Notes: a model not told the origin generated them from the letters alone. Positions 16,594 through 26,137 are shown, numbered from the stretch's first letter. The stretch: DNA of 64,000 bases from CBDCKN01 sp965219035 (GCA_965219035.1 CBDCMR010000003.1:310001-374000), one strand, 5' to 3'. Numbers and translations: made by a program.

Positions 16594-17565
16594 CTAGTCT
16601 GGGCTCGCGACCGCCGGCACCGACTGGAGGTAGGTCCATAGCGCCTCCATCTCCACGTCGGTCATGCGGCGCGCGTACGGGAGCACCATTGTCATCGGCA
16701 TCAGCAGCTCCGTGCCGTCCGGCCGTATCCCGTCACGCATGGCCGCGATGAACTGCTCGTAGGTCCATCCCGCCAACCCGTCGGAGTGGGGCGTGAGGTT
16801 GCGAGCCGGTACCCAGCTCGGATCACCCGCGGCGATGGGGCCACCGGCGAGGCTCTCACGATGGCATCCGGTGCAAATCCCCGCGAGGTGCTCACCGAAC
16901 TCCGCCGAGACCTCGGCAGGAGGTGGGTTCACGGCGTGTGGGGCGTCGTGGGACTCGATCAGGTCGGCGGAGAGCTGCAGCTGGCCCGCGGCCATCAGTA
17001 CCTTGCCCAAGGGGCCCAAGGTGGGGGGCGGGACCTCGTTGTCGACCGGCGGTTGCGACAGTAGAAAGGCAACGATGTCGGACAGCTCCTGATCCGACAT
17101 GAGCTGAAAGTCCTGCGAGGGCATCGCCCCGGGCCTCCCATCCCTGAGAAGGCCGTGTCGTACAATCCGGTCCCAGTCGGCCGGCCCATAGCCCACGGTT
17201 CGGCTCCCGGTCCCCGACGTGAGGTTCGGGCCCAAGATCCGGCCCAGGAGTGGAGCATCTACCATCACGCCCCCGCCGAAGTCTTGTCCGTGGCATTCGA
17301 TGCACGCGTATCGCGCCTCGACCAGGTGCTTGCCCCGCACGAGTGCACGCTCTGTCGCGAGCTGCTGACCCTCCTCCGCGGTGAGTCCTGACTCCGCCAG
17401 CTACTCCCCGCTCAGCGGGAAGGGGATCGGGAAGCCCACGGTATGGGCCTCGAACGTTCGGGACCGGAGTCCGCTGCTCGTGGCGGATGCCCACACGTAG
17501 AGGCCGGCCCCGGCCACGACCAAAATGACGACGAGTACCCCGATGACCTTCAGGAGGGTTTTCAT
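16594..17565 (-). pseudogene. Dihaem cytochrome c interrupted by an in-frame amber codon
   Basis: From ATG 17565 the frame gives a signal anchor (MKTLLKVIGVLVVILVVAG) and GFPIPFPLSGE, then TAG at 17401-17403. The same frame resumes LAESGLTAEEGQQLATERAL and two c-type haem sites, CIECH and CTGCH, each followed by distal segments with Met-containing motifs (MPSQDF, LLMPM). Intact relatives read straight through this point, so a single nonsense change separates the membrane anchor from the haem domains. A GTG at 17340 could restart translation but would give a cytochrome without a signal peptide, which could not mature. It is either a pseudogene, an assembly error or a readthrough gene. Confidence 0.75.
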
Positions 17566-17907
17566 GGAGCACCTCAATGACGGAAGGCTAGTGTCCGGCT
17601 GCGACGTCAGATCCTGTGGTGTCTCGGGCCAGAAGACAAGGAATCTCCAGCGACACGCACACGCTCGAGCTTTGCTCTGTGCCGCCCACGGACGTACGCT
17701 TCCATGGGGTGCGGCGTAATCTCAGGCCAATCACCGCTCCTGGAAGTCCCCATCCGACCACCACTATCCTTGGTCGAAGCCCCCCATCGATTACATTAGC
17801 GCGGACCTGAGTGATCTGACGGTGACGGACCCTCACTCTGTCCGGCTCGTCGACAGCCTGGTCTCGAAAGGCCGGTAACCGACGCCTCAACGGAGGTACT
17901 CCCCTAA
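17566..17907. other. Gene-free stretch with repeat-like and decayed sequence
   Basis: No complete gene is visible. At 17588 a CTAGTGTCCGG start resembles the left MITE tip, followed by GTGTCTCGGGCCA (17620s), but the middle differs. A 16-base piece similar to 31148-31165 (CCGGCTGCGAYGTCAG) is also here. Codons 17786-17878 read IDYISADLSDLTVTDPHSV before TAA, weakly like the SAM-binding loop of a methyltransferase. The leader of the DUF2652-like gene lies at the 3' end. Confidence 0.4.
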
Positions 17908-18378
17908 ATGCAGGTGCAGCCTACGCCAGTCGTGCTCCTCTTGGCGGACATCAGCGGGTACACAGGGTTCATGCTCTCCCACGAGAAGGCACTGGCCCAC
18001 AGCCAGATGATCATCGGAGAGCTGATGGAGAGTCTGATCCGGGAGATCGAGTTTCCTCTGGAGCTCGAGGGCGACGCGCTGTTCATGTACTCGCCCAAGA
18101 CGGCCACTGCCGAGGCGTGGGAAGGCCGGAGCCGACGGCTGGTCGAGCGCGTGCTGAGGCTATTCCAGGTCTTCGGCCGGCGTGTGGCCGAGATCGAGGC
18201 CTACAGTGTCTGTCGCTGTCCTGCGTGCGCCAACCTCAAGAAGCTGAAGCTCAAGGTCGTCGCTCACTCCGGAGAGGGACTCCTCACGAAGGTCGGTGCC
18301 CCCCGCCCCAGCAAAGAGGCGAAGGCTTTCGGTATCATGGGAGTGAACTTCCGGGCGTACAAACCGGCGGCATTGTGA
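17908..18378 (+). CDS. DUF2652 (adenylate-cyclase-like) protein, shortened C-terminus
   Basis: The 156-residue protein opens with the DUF2652 pattern LLADISGYTGFMLSHEKALAHS, then LELEGDALFMYSP, which mimics the metal-binding strands of class III nucleotide cyclases. A Cys pair, CRCPACANLKKLKLK, and VVAHSGEGLL follow. Relatives continue with a HRLLKN-type motif. Here the chain ends with an atypical GIMGVNFRAYKPAAL, so the last third may be altered or lost by a frameshift. Enzymatic activity is unproven for the family. Its TGA overlaps the ATG of the next gene (TGATG). Confidence 0.65.
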   Translation: MQVQPTPVVLLLADISGYTGFMLSHEKALAHSQMIIGELMESLIREIEFPLELEGDALFMYSPKTATAEAWEGRSRRLVERVLRLFQVFGRRVAEIEAYSVCRCPACANLKKLKLKVVAHSGEGLLTKVGAPRPSKEAKAFGIMGVNFRAYKPAAL

Positions 18379-18824
18379 TGGATGGATTGGAACCACTTTG
18401 GACTTGCCCCAAGTGCGGGGCGCAGTTCGTGACCGAAAACCAGTGGCACTCCTGCGGGGAGGCCACTCTCGGAGAATGGCTCGACGACCTGGGCCCCCGC
18501 GGCCTGGCCCTCTATAACCGCTTCGAGCAGATGATCGCCGCATGCGGCGAGTGCCACGTGGCTCCTGCCAAGACCCGCATCGCCTTTCTCGGCCGGGTGC
18601 GTTTCGCCACCATCACCAAGATCTCGGAAAGAGGGATGACGTGGTCTTTTGCTCTGCCCCACGCCCTCGAGTCCGACCGCATCGATCGGATCGAGGAGGT
18701 GGTGTCGGGGTGGTACGTCCACTGGGTGAATGTCGTCGACTCCACTCAGCTCGATGCCCAGACCGAGAAATGGATCGAGGAGAGCTATCGGCTCATCGGG
18801 ATGCAAGAACGCCTAAAGATGTAG
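18378..18824 (+). CDS. DUF5655 domain-containing protein
   Basis: The 148-residue cytoplasmic protein begins MDGLEPLWTCPKCGAQFVT, with a CxxC knuckle and a later WHSCGE. A compact alpha/beta DUF5655 domain follows (YNRFEQMIAACGECHVAPAK, IAFLGRVRFATITKISERGM, YVHWVNVVDSTQLDAQTEKW). DUF5655 proteins are thought to contact DNA or nucleic-acid modifications, but no reaction is known. The start overlaps the previous gene's stop by two bases, implying coupling. Confidence 0.7.
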   Translation: MDGLEPLWTCPKCGAQFVTENQWHSCGEATLGEWLDDLGPRGLALYNRFEQMIAACGECHVAPAKTRIAFLGRVRFATITKISERGMTWSFALPHALESDRIDRIEEVVSGWYVHWVNVVDSTQLDAQTEKWIEESYRLIGMQERLKM

Positions 18825-18906
18825 GGTGGCCGGGAGTGGTCTGAGGCTCCCGATGTCGTAAGATGATGCACGAATGGAGAAATCGATCGCCCCTTAGGAG
18901 CGTCCA

Positions 18907-21570
18907 ATGAATTCGAAGTGCCCTTCTCTCCGACTCACGCTCGTACTGCTTGCGCTCGTCATCGCCGGCTCCGGATCGGCATTGGTGCCCGCACGGGCGG
19001 TGGGCCAGGAGATCCCGACCCCCGAGAGCTTCTTCGGTTTCCAGATGGGTGCCGACCGCAAGCTCGCCGGCTGGGACAAGCTCGTTGAGTACTACGACCT
19101 CCTGGGAGAGCAGAGCCCCCGGCTCGATGTCGTCGACATGGGCCCCACGACCATGGGCCACCCGTTCCTGGCCCTGTACCTGTCCTCTCGCGAGAACCTA
19201 GCCAGGCTCGACGAGCTCAAACGGATCAACGCCACGCTCAGCGACCCCAGGGGCGTGCCGGAGTCGGAGATCGACCGTGCCATCTCCCAGGGGAAGGTGG
19301 TGGTGGTCCAGTCCATGTGCCTCCACTCCACCGAGGTGGCATCGGGGCAGATGGCGGCGGAGCTCATGTACGACCTGGTGACGCGCACCGACCAGGAGGT
19401 CATGCGCATCCTAGACAACACCATCGGCATCATGATTCCGTGCTTCAATCCCGACGGTGAGGTCATGGTGGTCGACTGGTACAACCAGACCGTGGGCACC
19501 GAGTACGAGGGCGGGGGCATGCCGTGGCTGTATCACAAGTACATCGGCCACGACAACAATCGGGACGCCTTCATGGCCAACACGGTCGAGTCCCAGTACG
19601 GGGCCGAGATCCTGTTCCGCGAATGGGTTCCCCAGGCCTACGTCGACCACCACCAGATGGGCGCCTATGGCGCCCGGATGTACGTGCCGCCCTACGCCGA
19701 GCCCATCCGTCCCTCGGCCGATCCATTGGTGTGGAGGGAGATGAGCTGGTACGGCGCCCACATTGCCTATAAGGAGGAGGAGGCCGGCAAGTCCGGCGTT
19801 GTGAACGCTGCCATCTATTCGGGGTGGGGCCACTTCGGATTCCACTGGATAACGCCCTTCCACAACATCGCAGGGATGCTCACCGAGTCGGCCAGCGCCC
19901 GCCTGGCGACGCCGCTCTTCCTGCATCCCGATCAGCTTCAGGGCTCGCGCCGAGGCCTGCCCGAATACGAGGAGCAGACGTCCTTCCCCAACCCCTGGCC
20001 GGGTGGCTGGTGGCGGGTGAGCGACATCGTGGCGCAGCAGAAGATTGCGGCCATCGCCACGCTGGACATCGCGGCGCGGAATCGTGAGACGGTCTTGAAG
20101 AACGCGTACCTGAAGGCCAAGCGGCAGACGGAGCGTGGTGCAACCGGAAAGCCGGCCGCGTTCGTGATCCCCGCCGAGCAGCACGACCCCCTCACCGCCA
20201 AGAAGATGGTGAACAAGCTTCTGGGGCAGGGGATCGAGGTGCAGCAGGTGTCCCGCGGATTCATCCACGAGGGACAGGTATACGGAGCCGGCACCTTCGT
20301 GGTGTCCATGGCGCAGCCCAAGATGGGCGTCATCCGCTGGCTTCTGGGGCGCACGTTCTATCCCGACAACTCGTACACGCGTAGTCGCGACGGAAACCCT
20401 ATCCGGCCCTACGACATGTCCACGGACAACATGGCGGAGTTCATGGGCGTTCGGGTGGATCCGGTGGATCAGGCCGTAGAGACAAGGCTCACAAAGGTGA
20501 CCACCCTGATCGAGCCTGCCGGCCAGGTCACCGAGGGGCGTTTCGGCTACGTCCTCGATGGCCGGCTGAACGACAGCTTCGAGGCGGTCAACCTGTTGCT
20601 CGCGGCCAATGTGGGCGTGCTCCGCGTGGATCGACCGGCCGACGAGAGCCTCCGTCCCGGTGACTTCCTGGTGGACGCCGGCGCGCCGGACGCGATCGTG
20701 GCCGACGTGGCCCGCGAGACGGGAGTCGACTTCGCCGCCCTCGAGACCGACGCGTCGGGCGGCAGCCGCCCGCTCACCCAGCTCCGCATCGGGATGTACC
20801 GGCGCTACTTCGGCGGCAACATGGACGAGGGCTGGACGCGCTGGCTGCTCGAGGACTTCAGCTTCCCGTACACGACCCTCATGGACGCCGAGATCAAGGA
20901 CGGAGACCTGCACGACGACTACGACGCGATCATCCTTCCAGCCGACGGCGTAGCGCGGATGACGGGTGAGGAGAGCGAGGAGGGTGGGGGAGGCCGTGGG
21001 GGTGGGCCCGAGGCCTATCCGGAGGAGTACCTCAGCGGCTTCGGCCAGGAGGGCGTGGACGCCCTGGAGGCCTTCGTCGAGAACGGAGGCACATTGGTAA
21101 CCTTTGCCGAGGCAGGAGCGCTGCCCATCGAGAAGTTCGGGCTTCCCGTTCGGAACGTGAGGGAGGGCCTGTCCTCCACCGAGTTCTGGTCACCGGGCTC
21201 TACGCTTAGGGTGAACATCGACAACACGCACCCCCTGGCGTACGGCATGCCCGACGAGGGCCTGGCCACATTCCTGGGCAACAACCACGCCTACGAGATC
21301 GTCGCGACGCCGCGAAACGAACGGGCCGATCGGATCGTAACGTTCGTGGAGCGCGACATCCTTCAGAGCGGTTGGCTCCTCGGAGAGGCTGTCATCGCCG
21401 AGAAGGCGGCCATGGTCTCAGTGGAGCACGGCCAAGGGAAGGTCATTCTCATCGGCTTCAGGACGCAGCACCGCGCGCAGACGCACGGGACGTTCAAGCT
21501 GCTGTTCAACGCGCTCGTGGGCGGGCCGGACAGCTCGGCCGATCTGGCCATGGACGGAGGAGGACTCTGA
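18907..21570 (+). CDS. Secreted M14-family zinc carboxypeptidase, large form
   Basis: The 887-residue protein has a signal peptide (LTLVLLALVIAGSGSALVPA, cleaved near AVGQE). The M14 domain shows the zinc motif HxxE in SMCLHSTEVASGQ (His140, Glu143), the substrate-site stretch FNPDGEVMVVDWYN, GHDNNRDAFM, the third ligand near VDHHQMG and a downstream TESAS Glu. The second half (about 400-880) contains a class-I-glutamine-amidotransferase-like region (DDYDAIILPADG, LEAFVENGGTLVTFAEAG, GKVILIGFRTQHRAQT). This two-part architecture is common in Gemmatimonadota and Bacteroidota-type secreted peptidases. It would trim extracellular peptides. Confidence 0.9.
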   Translation: MNSKCPSLRLTLVLLALVIAGSGSALVPARAVGQEIPTPESFFGFQMGADRKLAGWDKLVEYYDLLGEQSPRLDVVDMGPTTMGHPFLALYLSSRENLARLDELKRINATLSDPRGVPESEIDRAISQGKVVVVQSMCLHSTEVASGQMAAELMYDLVTRTDQEVMRILDNTIGIMIPCFNPDGEVMVVDWYNQTVGTEYEGGGMPWLYHKYIGHDNNRDAFMANTVESQYGAEILFREWVPQAYVDHHQMGAYGARMYVPPYAEPIRPSADPLVWREMSWYGAHIAYKEEEAGKSGVVNAAIYSGWGHFGFHWITPFHNIAGMLTESASARLATPLFLHPDQLQGSRRGLPEYEEQTSFPNPWPGGWWRVSDIVAQQKIAAIATLDIAARNRETVLKNAYLKAKRQTERGATGKPAAFVIPAEQHDPLTAKKMVNKLLGQGIEVQQVSRGFIHEGQVYGAGTFVVSMAQPKMGVIRWLLGRTFYPDNSYTRSRDGNPIRPYDMSTDNMAEFMGVRVDPVDQAVETRLTKVTTLIEPAGQVTEGRFGYVLDGRLNDSFEAVNLLLAANVGVLRVDRPADESLRPGDFLVDAGAPDAIVADVARETGVDFAALETDASGGSRPLTQLRIGMYRRYFGGNMDEGWTRWLLEDFSFPYTTLMDAEIKDGDLHDDYDAIILPADGVARMTGEESEEGGGGRGGGPEAYPEEYLSGFGQEGVDALEAFVENGGTLVTFAEAGALPIEKFGLPVRNVREGLSSTEFWSPGSTLRVNIDNTHPLAYGMPDEGLATFLGNNHAYEIVATPRNERADRIVTFVERDILQSGWLLGEAVIAEKAAMVSVEHGQGKVILIGFRTQHRAQTHGTFKLLFNALVGGPDSSADLAMDGGGL

Positions 21571-21577
21571 GCGCGCG

Positions 21578-21849
21578 ATGGGAGCCATACTTCGCGACCT
21601 GATACCCCATATGGCGGCCATGCTGTTCGGCGGGCTCGCGTCCTCATTCGGACTTGCCTGGCTTGCAATGAAGCCTCGGAGCCAATCGCTCCTCAGCCGG
21701 GTCAAGGGAGAAGTGCTCCTTTTCAAGGGCAACCTCGAGCGGCATGAGGGGACAAGCTCGTGGCCGCGCTACGGAGCGAGCTACAGGAGCACGGATTCAC
21801 TCGAGTCGAGGGAGAAGGCCCGAAGGGCAAGTGGTGGTCCCGGGTGTGA
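21578..21849 (+). pseudogene. Small unknown protein gene with a G-run frameshift
   Basis: The frame from ATG 21578 gives a hydrophobic start (LIPHMAAMLFGGLASSFGLA) and GEVLLFKGNLERHEG. At the G run 21748-21751, a one-base shift continues as DKLVAALRSELQEHGFTRV then EGEGPKGKWWSRV and stops at TGA 21847-21849. Codon-like quality in both halves suggests one gene broken by a homopolymer indel. The family is unknown. The stop overlaps that of the convergent PhzF remnant. Confidence 0.4.
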
Positions 21850-22330
21850 TCAACCGGGTAGCCGCACTTCTCCGTCCAGGATGGTGACCGCCGTCCCGGC
21901 GCGACGCGAACCGTGTCGATGTCGTCCCTTGGGCCTAACACCTCACGAGCGCCGATCCCGGACGGCTCATCCAATGGCCCTGCTCGGCCACGAGGCGGGG
22001 AGAGTCCAAGAGTCGCCGGCTCCACAGGTACGCCGACAAGCCGCCTGTTGCCGATCCGGTGAAGGGATCCTCGAGCGTGTCAGGCGGGACGCCGAAGTGC
22101 CGAGCCGACGTGTCGCCCTCTTCGGTGAAGCCGCCGAGGCAGAAGAGATGTGGGCTGAGGAAGTCGCCTCGACCGCGGAGCTCTCGGTAGGCGGTGATAT
22201 CGAGGGTGGCGCGACGAAGCGCGTCGTGTCCGGTGAGCGGGATTATCAACTGAGGTGTGCCCGTGCTCACCGTCTGGCGTGACTCCGGTGGCCTCCTCGC
22301 GGCCGGTGCGCCCACTGGCCCGCAGATGCC
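21849..22330 (-). pseudogene. PhzF-family isomerase remnant, frameshifted, lacking N-terminal half
   Basis: In the minus direction the locus reads TVSTGTPQLIIPLTG, then EDPFTGSATGGLSAYLW and VAEQGHWMSRPGSA, all hallmarks of the C-terminal domain of PhzF/phenazine-biosynthesis-like proteins. Near 21948 the frame shifts (REVLGPRDDIDTVRVA), and near 21903 it shifts again (GTAVTILDGEVRLPG, stop 21849-21851). The N-terminal half, with the catalytic Glu, is absent because the next gene's leader begins there. Confidence 0.7.
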
Positions 22331-22373
22331 GGCCGCGGTATCCTGTGTGACTCCCCAACCCGGAGGCATCCGC

Positions 22374-23942
22374 ATGATGCAGTCCCATCTCATCGGCTTC
22401 GCTCTCCTGACACTGCTCCTGCCGGCGACTCCCCTCGGCGCCCAGAGCCTCGGCACGATCGACTTCCCGACTTCAGGCTCGCCCGATGCGCACGCCGCGT
22501 TCATCCGTGGCGTTCTCTTCATGCACAGCTTCGAGTACGAGGACGCTGCCAAGGCCTTCCAGGCTGCCGAGGCCGCTCAGCCGGACTTCGCCATGGCCTA
22601 TTGGGGAGAGGCTATGTCCTACAACCATCCGGTTTGGCAACAGCAGGACTCCGTGGCTGCCCGCATCACCCTGGCCCGCCTCGGCGCCACTCCCGAGGAG
22701 CGTGCCGCGAAGGCGGGGACAGACCGGGAGCGTGCGTACCTCGCGGCAGTGGAGATCCTGTACGCCGAAGGGGAGGACAAGTGGACCCGGGACTTGGCGT
22801 ACCGTGATGCCATGCGGCGCCTCCATGAAGCCTATCCCGACGACGACGAAGCGGCCGCCTTGTACGCTCTGGCTCTGCTTGGCTCCGCTCATGAGGGCCG
22901 GGACTCAGCGACGTACATGAGAGCCGCGGCCGTAGCGCAGCCGATCCGGGAGCGGAACCCCGACCACCCGGGGGCCGTCCACTACACGATCCACTCCTTC
23001 GACGATCCCATCCATGCGCCCCTGGGCCTGTCCGCGGCGCGAGCTTACTCCGAGGTCGCGCCCGCCGCCGGCCATGCCCAGCACATGACGTCGCACATCT
23101 TCGTGGCAATGGGCCTCTGGGACGACGTGGTGGCCGCGAACGAGCGGGCCGTGGGCGTTCAGGCGGCGCGCCTCGTGGGACTGGGCAGGCGGGCCAACGT
23201 GTGCGGTCACTACACATACTGGCTCGAGTACGGCTACCTCCAGCAGGGCCGCCACGAGATGGCGGCCGACGTGCTCCAGCGCTGTTACGAGCGTCAAGGC
23301 GACCAGCCGACCGCCGGCGAGGTGGGCTCCTTCGAGCGGATGAGGGCCCGATACGTCCTCGACACCGAAGACTGGGCGTCAGCGGATCGCTGGGCGGTCA
23401 AAGGTCCCACGACCGCCGAGTACGTCTTCACGGACGGGATCGCCGAGCTCATGGCCGGCGACGGAAGTAGTGCCGGCGCCGTCGCTGCCGAGCTGGGGCG
23501 CATCGCGGACAGCGAGACCGTAGCAGCTCAGGCCGAGCGCGCGCGCATCCTCTCCCTGCAGCTCACCGCTCTCGCGGAGGTGGCCGAGGGGCGGATCGAC
23601 TCCGCCGTAGGGCTACTAGAAGAGGCGGTCCGCCGTGAGGCCGCTATGCCCTTCGAGTTCGGCCCTCCCCATGTCGTCAAGCCGTCCCACGAGTTACTGG
23701 GAGAAGTACTTTTGGAGGCGGGCAAGGCGTCTGAAGCTCGGGTCGCCTTCGCCAAGTCGCTCGACCGGACGCCTGACCGGACGTCGTCGCTCCTGGGGAT
23801 GGCCCGGGCGGCCCGGGCCTCCGCCGACGGCGCTCTGGTGAGCGAGCTCGTCAGCCGGCTCGAGGGCATCTGGCACGATGCCGATGCCGCGCTCTGGGAG
23901 GCCAAGGGCCTCCATAAGTTGACTTCTTTGGAGAATCGGTAA
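22374..23942 (+). CDS. Secreted TPR-repeat protein
   Basis: The start ATG 22374 (or the adjacent 22377) is preceded by GGAGG. The 522-residue precursor has a signal peptide ending LGAQS. The rest is built of TPR-like helical pairs (AFIRGVLFMHSFEYEDAAKA, AAQPDFAMAYWGEAMSYNHP, ALYALALLGSAHEGRDSATY, GAVHYTIHSFDDPIHAPLG). The HYxxHxxDxP-like stretch and HAQHMTSHIFVAMG are characteristic of a tetratricopeptide family common in environmental Bacteroidota/Gemmatimonadota-like genomes, with unknown role, perhaps a protein-binding scaffold in the periplasm. Confidence 0.75.
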   Translation: MMQSHLIGFALLTLLLPATPLGAQSLGTIDFPTSGSPDAHAAFIRGVLFMHSFEYEDAAKAFQAAEAAQPDFAMAYWGEAMSYNHPVWQQQDSVAARITLARLGATPEERAAKAGTDRERAYLAAVEILYAEGEDKWTRDLAYRDAMRRLHEAYPDDDEAAALYALALLGSAHEGRDSATYMRAAAVAQPIRERNPDHPGAVHYTIHSFDDPIHAPLGLSAARAYSEVAPAAGHAQHMTSHIFVAMGLWDDVVAANERAVGVQAARLVGLGRRANVCGHYTYWLEYGYLQQGRHEMAADVLQRCYERQGDQPTAGEVGSFERMRARYVLDTEDWASADRWAVKGPTTAEYVFTDGIAELMAGDGSSAGAVAAELGRIADSETVAAQAERARILSLQLTALAEVAEGRIDSAVGLLEEAVRREAAMPFEFGPPHVVKPSHELLGEVLLEAGKASEARVAFAKSLDRTPDRTSSLLGMARAARASADGALVSELVSRLEGIWHDADAALWEAKGLHKLTSLENR

Positions 23943-23956
23943 GGCTCAGAACGCTC

Positions 23957-24394
23957 ATGGCCCAGCGCGACTACATCCTCCGCATGATCGAACAGATGGG
24001 CGAGATCCTCATCGCCCTGCGGAACGTGATCGTGGGGGGGACCGCATCGGCTCGGATCATCGAGGAGAAGCTCGAGGCTGCGGCCTCACAGAGTGGACTC
24101 GATCTCAGCTTGGCGAGGGCGGCATCTCCCGAGACCATCCAGATGATGGTGGCGCCCATGGGCGAAGTGGAGCCCGGAAGGTGTTGGCTGGTGGCTGAGA
24201 TCTTTTACCTGGACGGTCTCCATGCTCAGTTGGACGGTCGCTCCGACGAGGCCGATGCGAGCTTCCGCAAGAGCCTACCTCTGTATGTGCTGCTCGAACC
24301 GAGGGGGCTTTTCCTCGGTCTTCCCGAGGCCCCCGAGCGAATCCGGGAGATCGAGGAACGGCTCGCCTCCCTCTCGGTGAACGGGCGGGGCTGA
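23957..24394 (+). CDS. DUF6483-like helical protein
   Basis: The 145-residue cytoplasmic helical protein begins MAQRDYILRMIEQMGEILIA, the opening signature of the DUF6483 group. A TPR-like C-terminal pair follows (WLVAEIFYLDGLHAQLDGRS, DEADASFRKSLPLYVLLEP). The function is unknown. It lies 14 bases after the TPR protein gene in the same direction, so the two are probably cotranscribed. Confidence 0.6.
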   Translation: MAQRDYILRMIEQMGEILIALRNVIVGGTASARIIEEKLEAAASQSGLDLSLARAASPETIQMMVAPMGEVEPGRCWLVAEIFYLDGLHAQLDGRSDEADASFRKSLPLYVLLEPRGLFLGLPEAPERIREIEERLASLSVNGRG

Positions 24395-24428
24395 CGCGCT
24401 GGAGGCGCGCGGCGGCACCGACGGGAGG

Positions 24429-25415
24429 ATGAGCTTGGACACAGGGGCGACAAGCACGCTGCGTATCCCGGGAATCCACCATGTCACGGCCATTTCGGGC
24501 CCGGCTCAGGCCAACCTGGACTTCTACACGGGTGTGCTGGGCCTCCGCATGGTCAAACGTACGGTGAACTTCGACGATCCCGGCACCTATCATCTCTACT
24601 ATGGTGATCGGGTCGGCACGCCCGGGACCATCATGACGTTCTTCCCCTGGGAGTGGGCGGAGCCGGGCCGGCGTGGGTCACGCTTCACGGACGCGACATC
24701 CTTTGCCGTTCCCGCCGGGTCGAGCGATTTCTGGGCTGGCTACCTCGAGCGGACCGGCGTTGCGGGTGTGGAGAGAGAGGCGCGCTTCGGTGCGGACATC
24801 GTGCGACTCAGGGACCCAGACGGACTGGTCCTTAAGCTGGTCGCCGGGCCCGAAACCCGGGAGACGCCGGCCCGCCCGCCCATGCATCCCGACATCCCCC
24901 TCGAGCATGCCATCCGGTCCTTCCACGGAGTGCTACTCGATGTGGCCGATCCGGATGCCTCGGCCCGCCTTCTCACGGACCTTCTGGGCTACGAGCACAT
25001 CGGCGAGGAAGGGGGACGCCTCCGCTTCCGTGCGGGTGAAGAAGAGGTGGGAGCGGTGATCGATCTCCTGACGGCGGGCTCCAGCGAAGACGGGCGCATG
25101 GGGAAGGGAAGCGTGCATCACGTTGCCTTTCGGGCCCGGGACGACGAAGAGCAACGAACCTGGCGGGAAGCGTTGGCGACGGCCGGCATCCCGGTGACGA
25201 CCGTGCAGGACCGAGACTACTTTCGATCGATCTACTTCCACGAGCCGGGAGGAGTGCTCTTCGAGATCGCGACCGACGGTCCCGGCTTCACGGCCGATGA
25301 GACCGAGGAGAATCTGGGCCGCGACGTGAAGCTTCCGGCATGGCTCGAGGGCCGCCGGACCGAGCTGGAGTCCCGGCTGCCACCCCTGACCCTGGCCCAC
25401 GGGAACGCCGGATGA
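24429..25415 (+). CDS. Ring-cleaving dioxygenase, MhqO/LinE-like VOC protein
   Basis: The 328-residue two-module extradiol-type dioxygenase has metal ligands expected at His in GIHHVTAISGPAQANLDFY, His in GSVHHVAFRARDDEEQ and Glu in GGVLFEIATDGPGF. Family hallmarks RMVKRTVNFDDPGTYHLYYG and MTFFPWE are present. It should open hydroquinone- or catechol-type rings using Fe(II) and O2, in detoxification or degradation. The following gene overlaps by ATGA and encodes an MhqD-like hydrolase, the same pairing as in the quinone-stress genes mhqO/mhqD of Bacillus. A GGGAGG stretch lies directly before the ATG. Confidence 0.85.
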   Translation: MSLDTGATSTLRIPGIHHVTAISGPAQANLDFYTGVLGLRMVKRTVNFDDPGTYHLYYGDRVGTPGTIMTFFPWEWAEPGRRGSRFTDATSFAVPAGSSDFWAGYLERTGVAGVEREARFGADIVRLRDPDGLVLKLVAGPETRETPARPPMHPDIPLEHAIRSFHGVLLDVADPDASARLLTDLLGYEHIGEEGGRLRFRAGEEEVGAVIDLLTAGSSEDGRMGKGSVHHVAFRARDDEEQRTWREALATAGIPVTTVQDRDYFRSIYFHEPGGVLFEIATDGPGFTADETEENLGRDVKLPAWLEGRRTELESRLPPLTLAHGNAG

Positions 25416-26137
25416 GCGGCTCCGGCCCGGGCGCCGAATCGGCATGCGGACCCGCCCATGGGCAGAGCTCGGACGACCCGCACCGGGACAGCCCTTCGGT
25501 TCGCCTGGGTCCGGATCTCCAAGGGGCGGAGGCAGCCGTCATCCTGGTTCACGGCCGGGGGGACAGCGCCGGGGGGATTCTCACCCTGGCTCCTGACCTC
25601 GAGGCACCGAGAGTGACGTTCATCGCTCCCCAGGCCACGGCGTTCTCGTGGTATCCCCAGAGCTTCCTGGCTCCTATTCCCGTGAACGAGCCATGGCTCT
25701 CGTCGGCCCTCGATCGTGTGGGCGCGGCTGCGAGGGAGGCGATGTCGACGGGACTCCCCCGGGAGAAAACGGTCCTGCTGGGGTTCTCCCAGGGTGCCTG
25801 TCTGGCGCTGGAGTTCGCCGCCAGGAGCCCGGCCCGATACGGAGGGGTCGTGGCCTTCTCCGGGGGGCTCATCGGGCCCGAGGGGACGCCGCGCAGTTAC
25901 GAAGGCTCCTTGGAGGGCACGCCGGTATTTCTGGGCTGCAGCGACGTGGATCCCCACATCCCCCTGGCTCGGGTCAACGAGTCGGCGGAGACCATGGAGG
26001 CTCTGGGCGGGCAGGTGGAGGAGCGCATCTATCCCGGTATGGGGCATACGGTGAACACCGATGAGCTGGAGTGGGCCCGGACGCTCCTGAACGGTCTCTC
26101 GGGCAGGACCAAAAGAAAATCTTGTCCGACGCGTTAA
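25412..26137 (+). CDS. Alpha/beta-hydrolase, MhqD/carboxylesterase-like
   Basis: The start ATG 25412 overlaps the stop of the dioxygenase (ATGA), giving 241 residues. An esterase/phospholipase fold is evident: oxyanion region VILVHGRGDSAGGIL, nucleophile elbow LLGFSQGACLALEF (Ser), acid in FLGCSDVDPHIPLAR (Asp) and His in YPGMGHTVNTDE. Residues 1-40 are a low-complexity extension. It likely acts downstream of, or together with, the ring-cleaving enzyme in quinone or aromatic detoxification (inference from pairing). Confidence 0.83.
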   Translation: MSGSGPGAESACGPAHGQSSDDPHRDSPSVRLGPDLQGAEAAVILVHGRGDSAGGILTLAPDLEAPRVTFIAPQATAFSWYPQSFLAPIPVNEPWLSSALDRVGAAAREAMSTGLPREKTVLLGFSQGACLALEFAARSPARYGGVVAFSGGLIGPEGTPRSYEGSLEGTPVFLGCSDVDPHIPLARVNESAETMEALGGQVEERIYPGMGHTVNTDELEWARTLLNGLSGRTKRKSCPTR

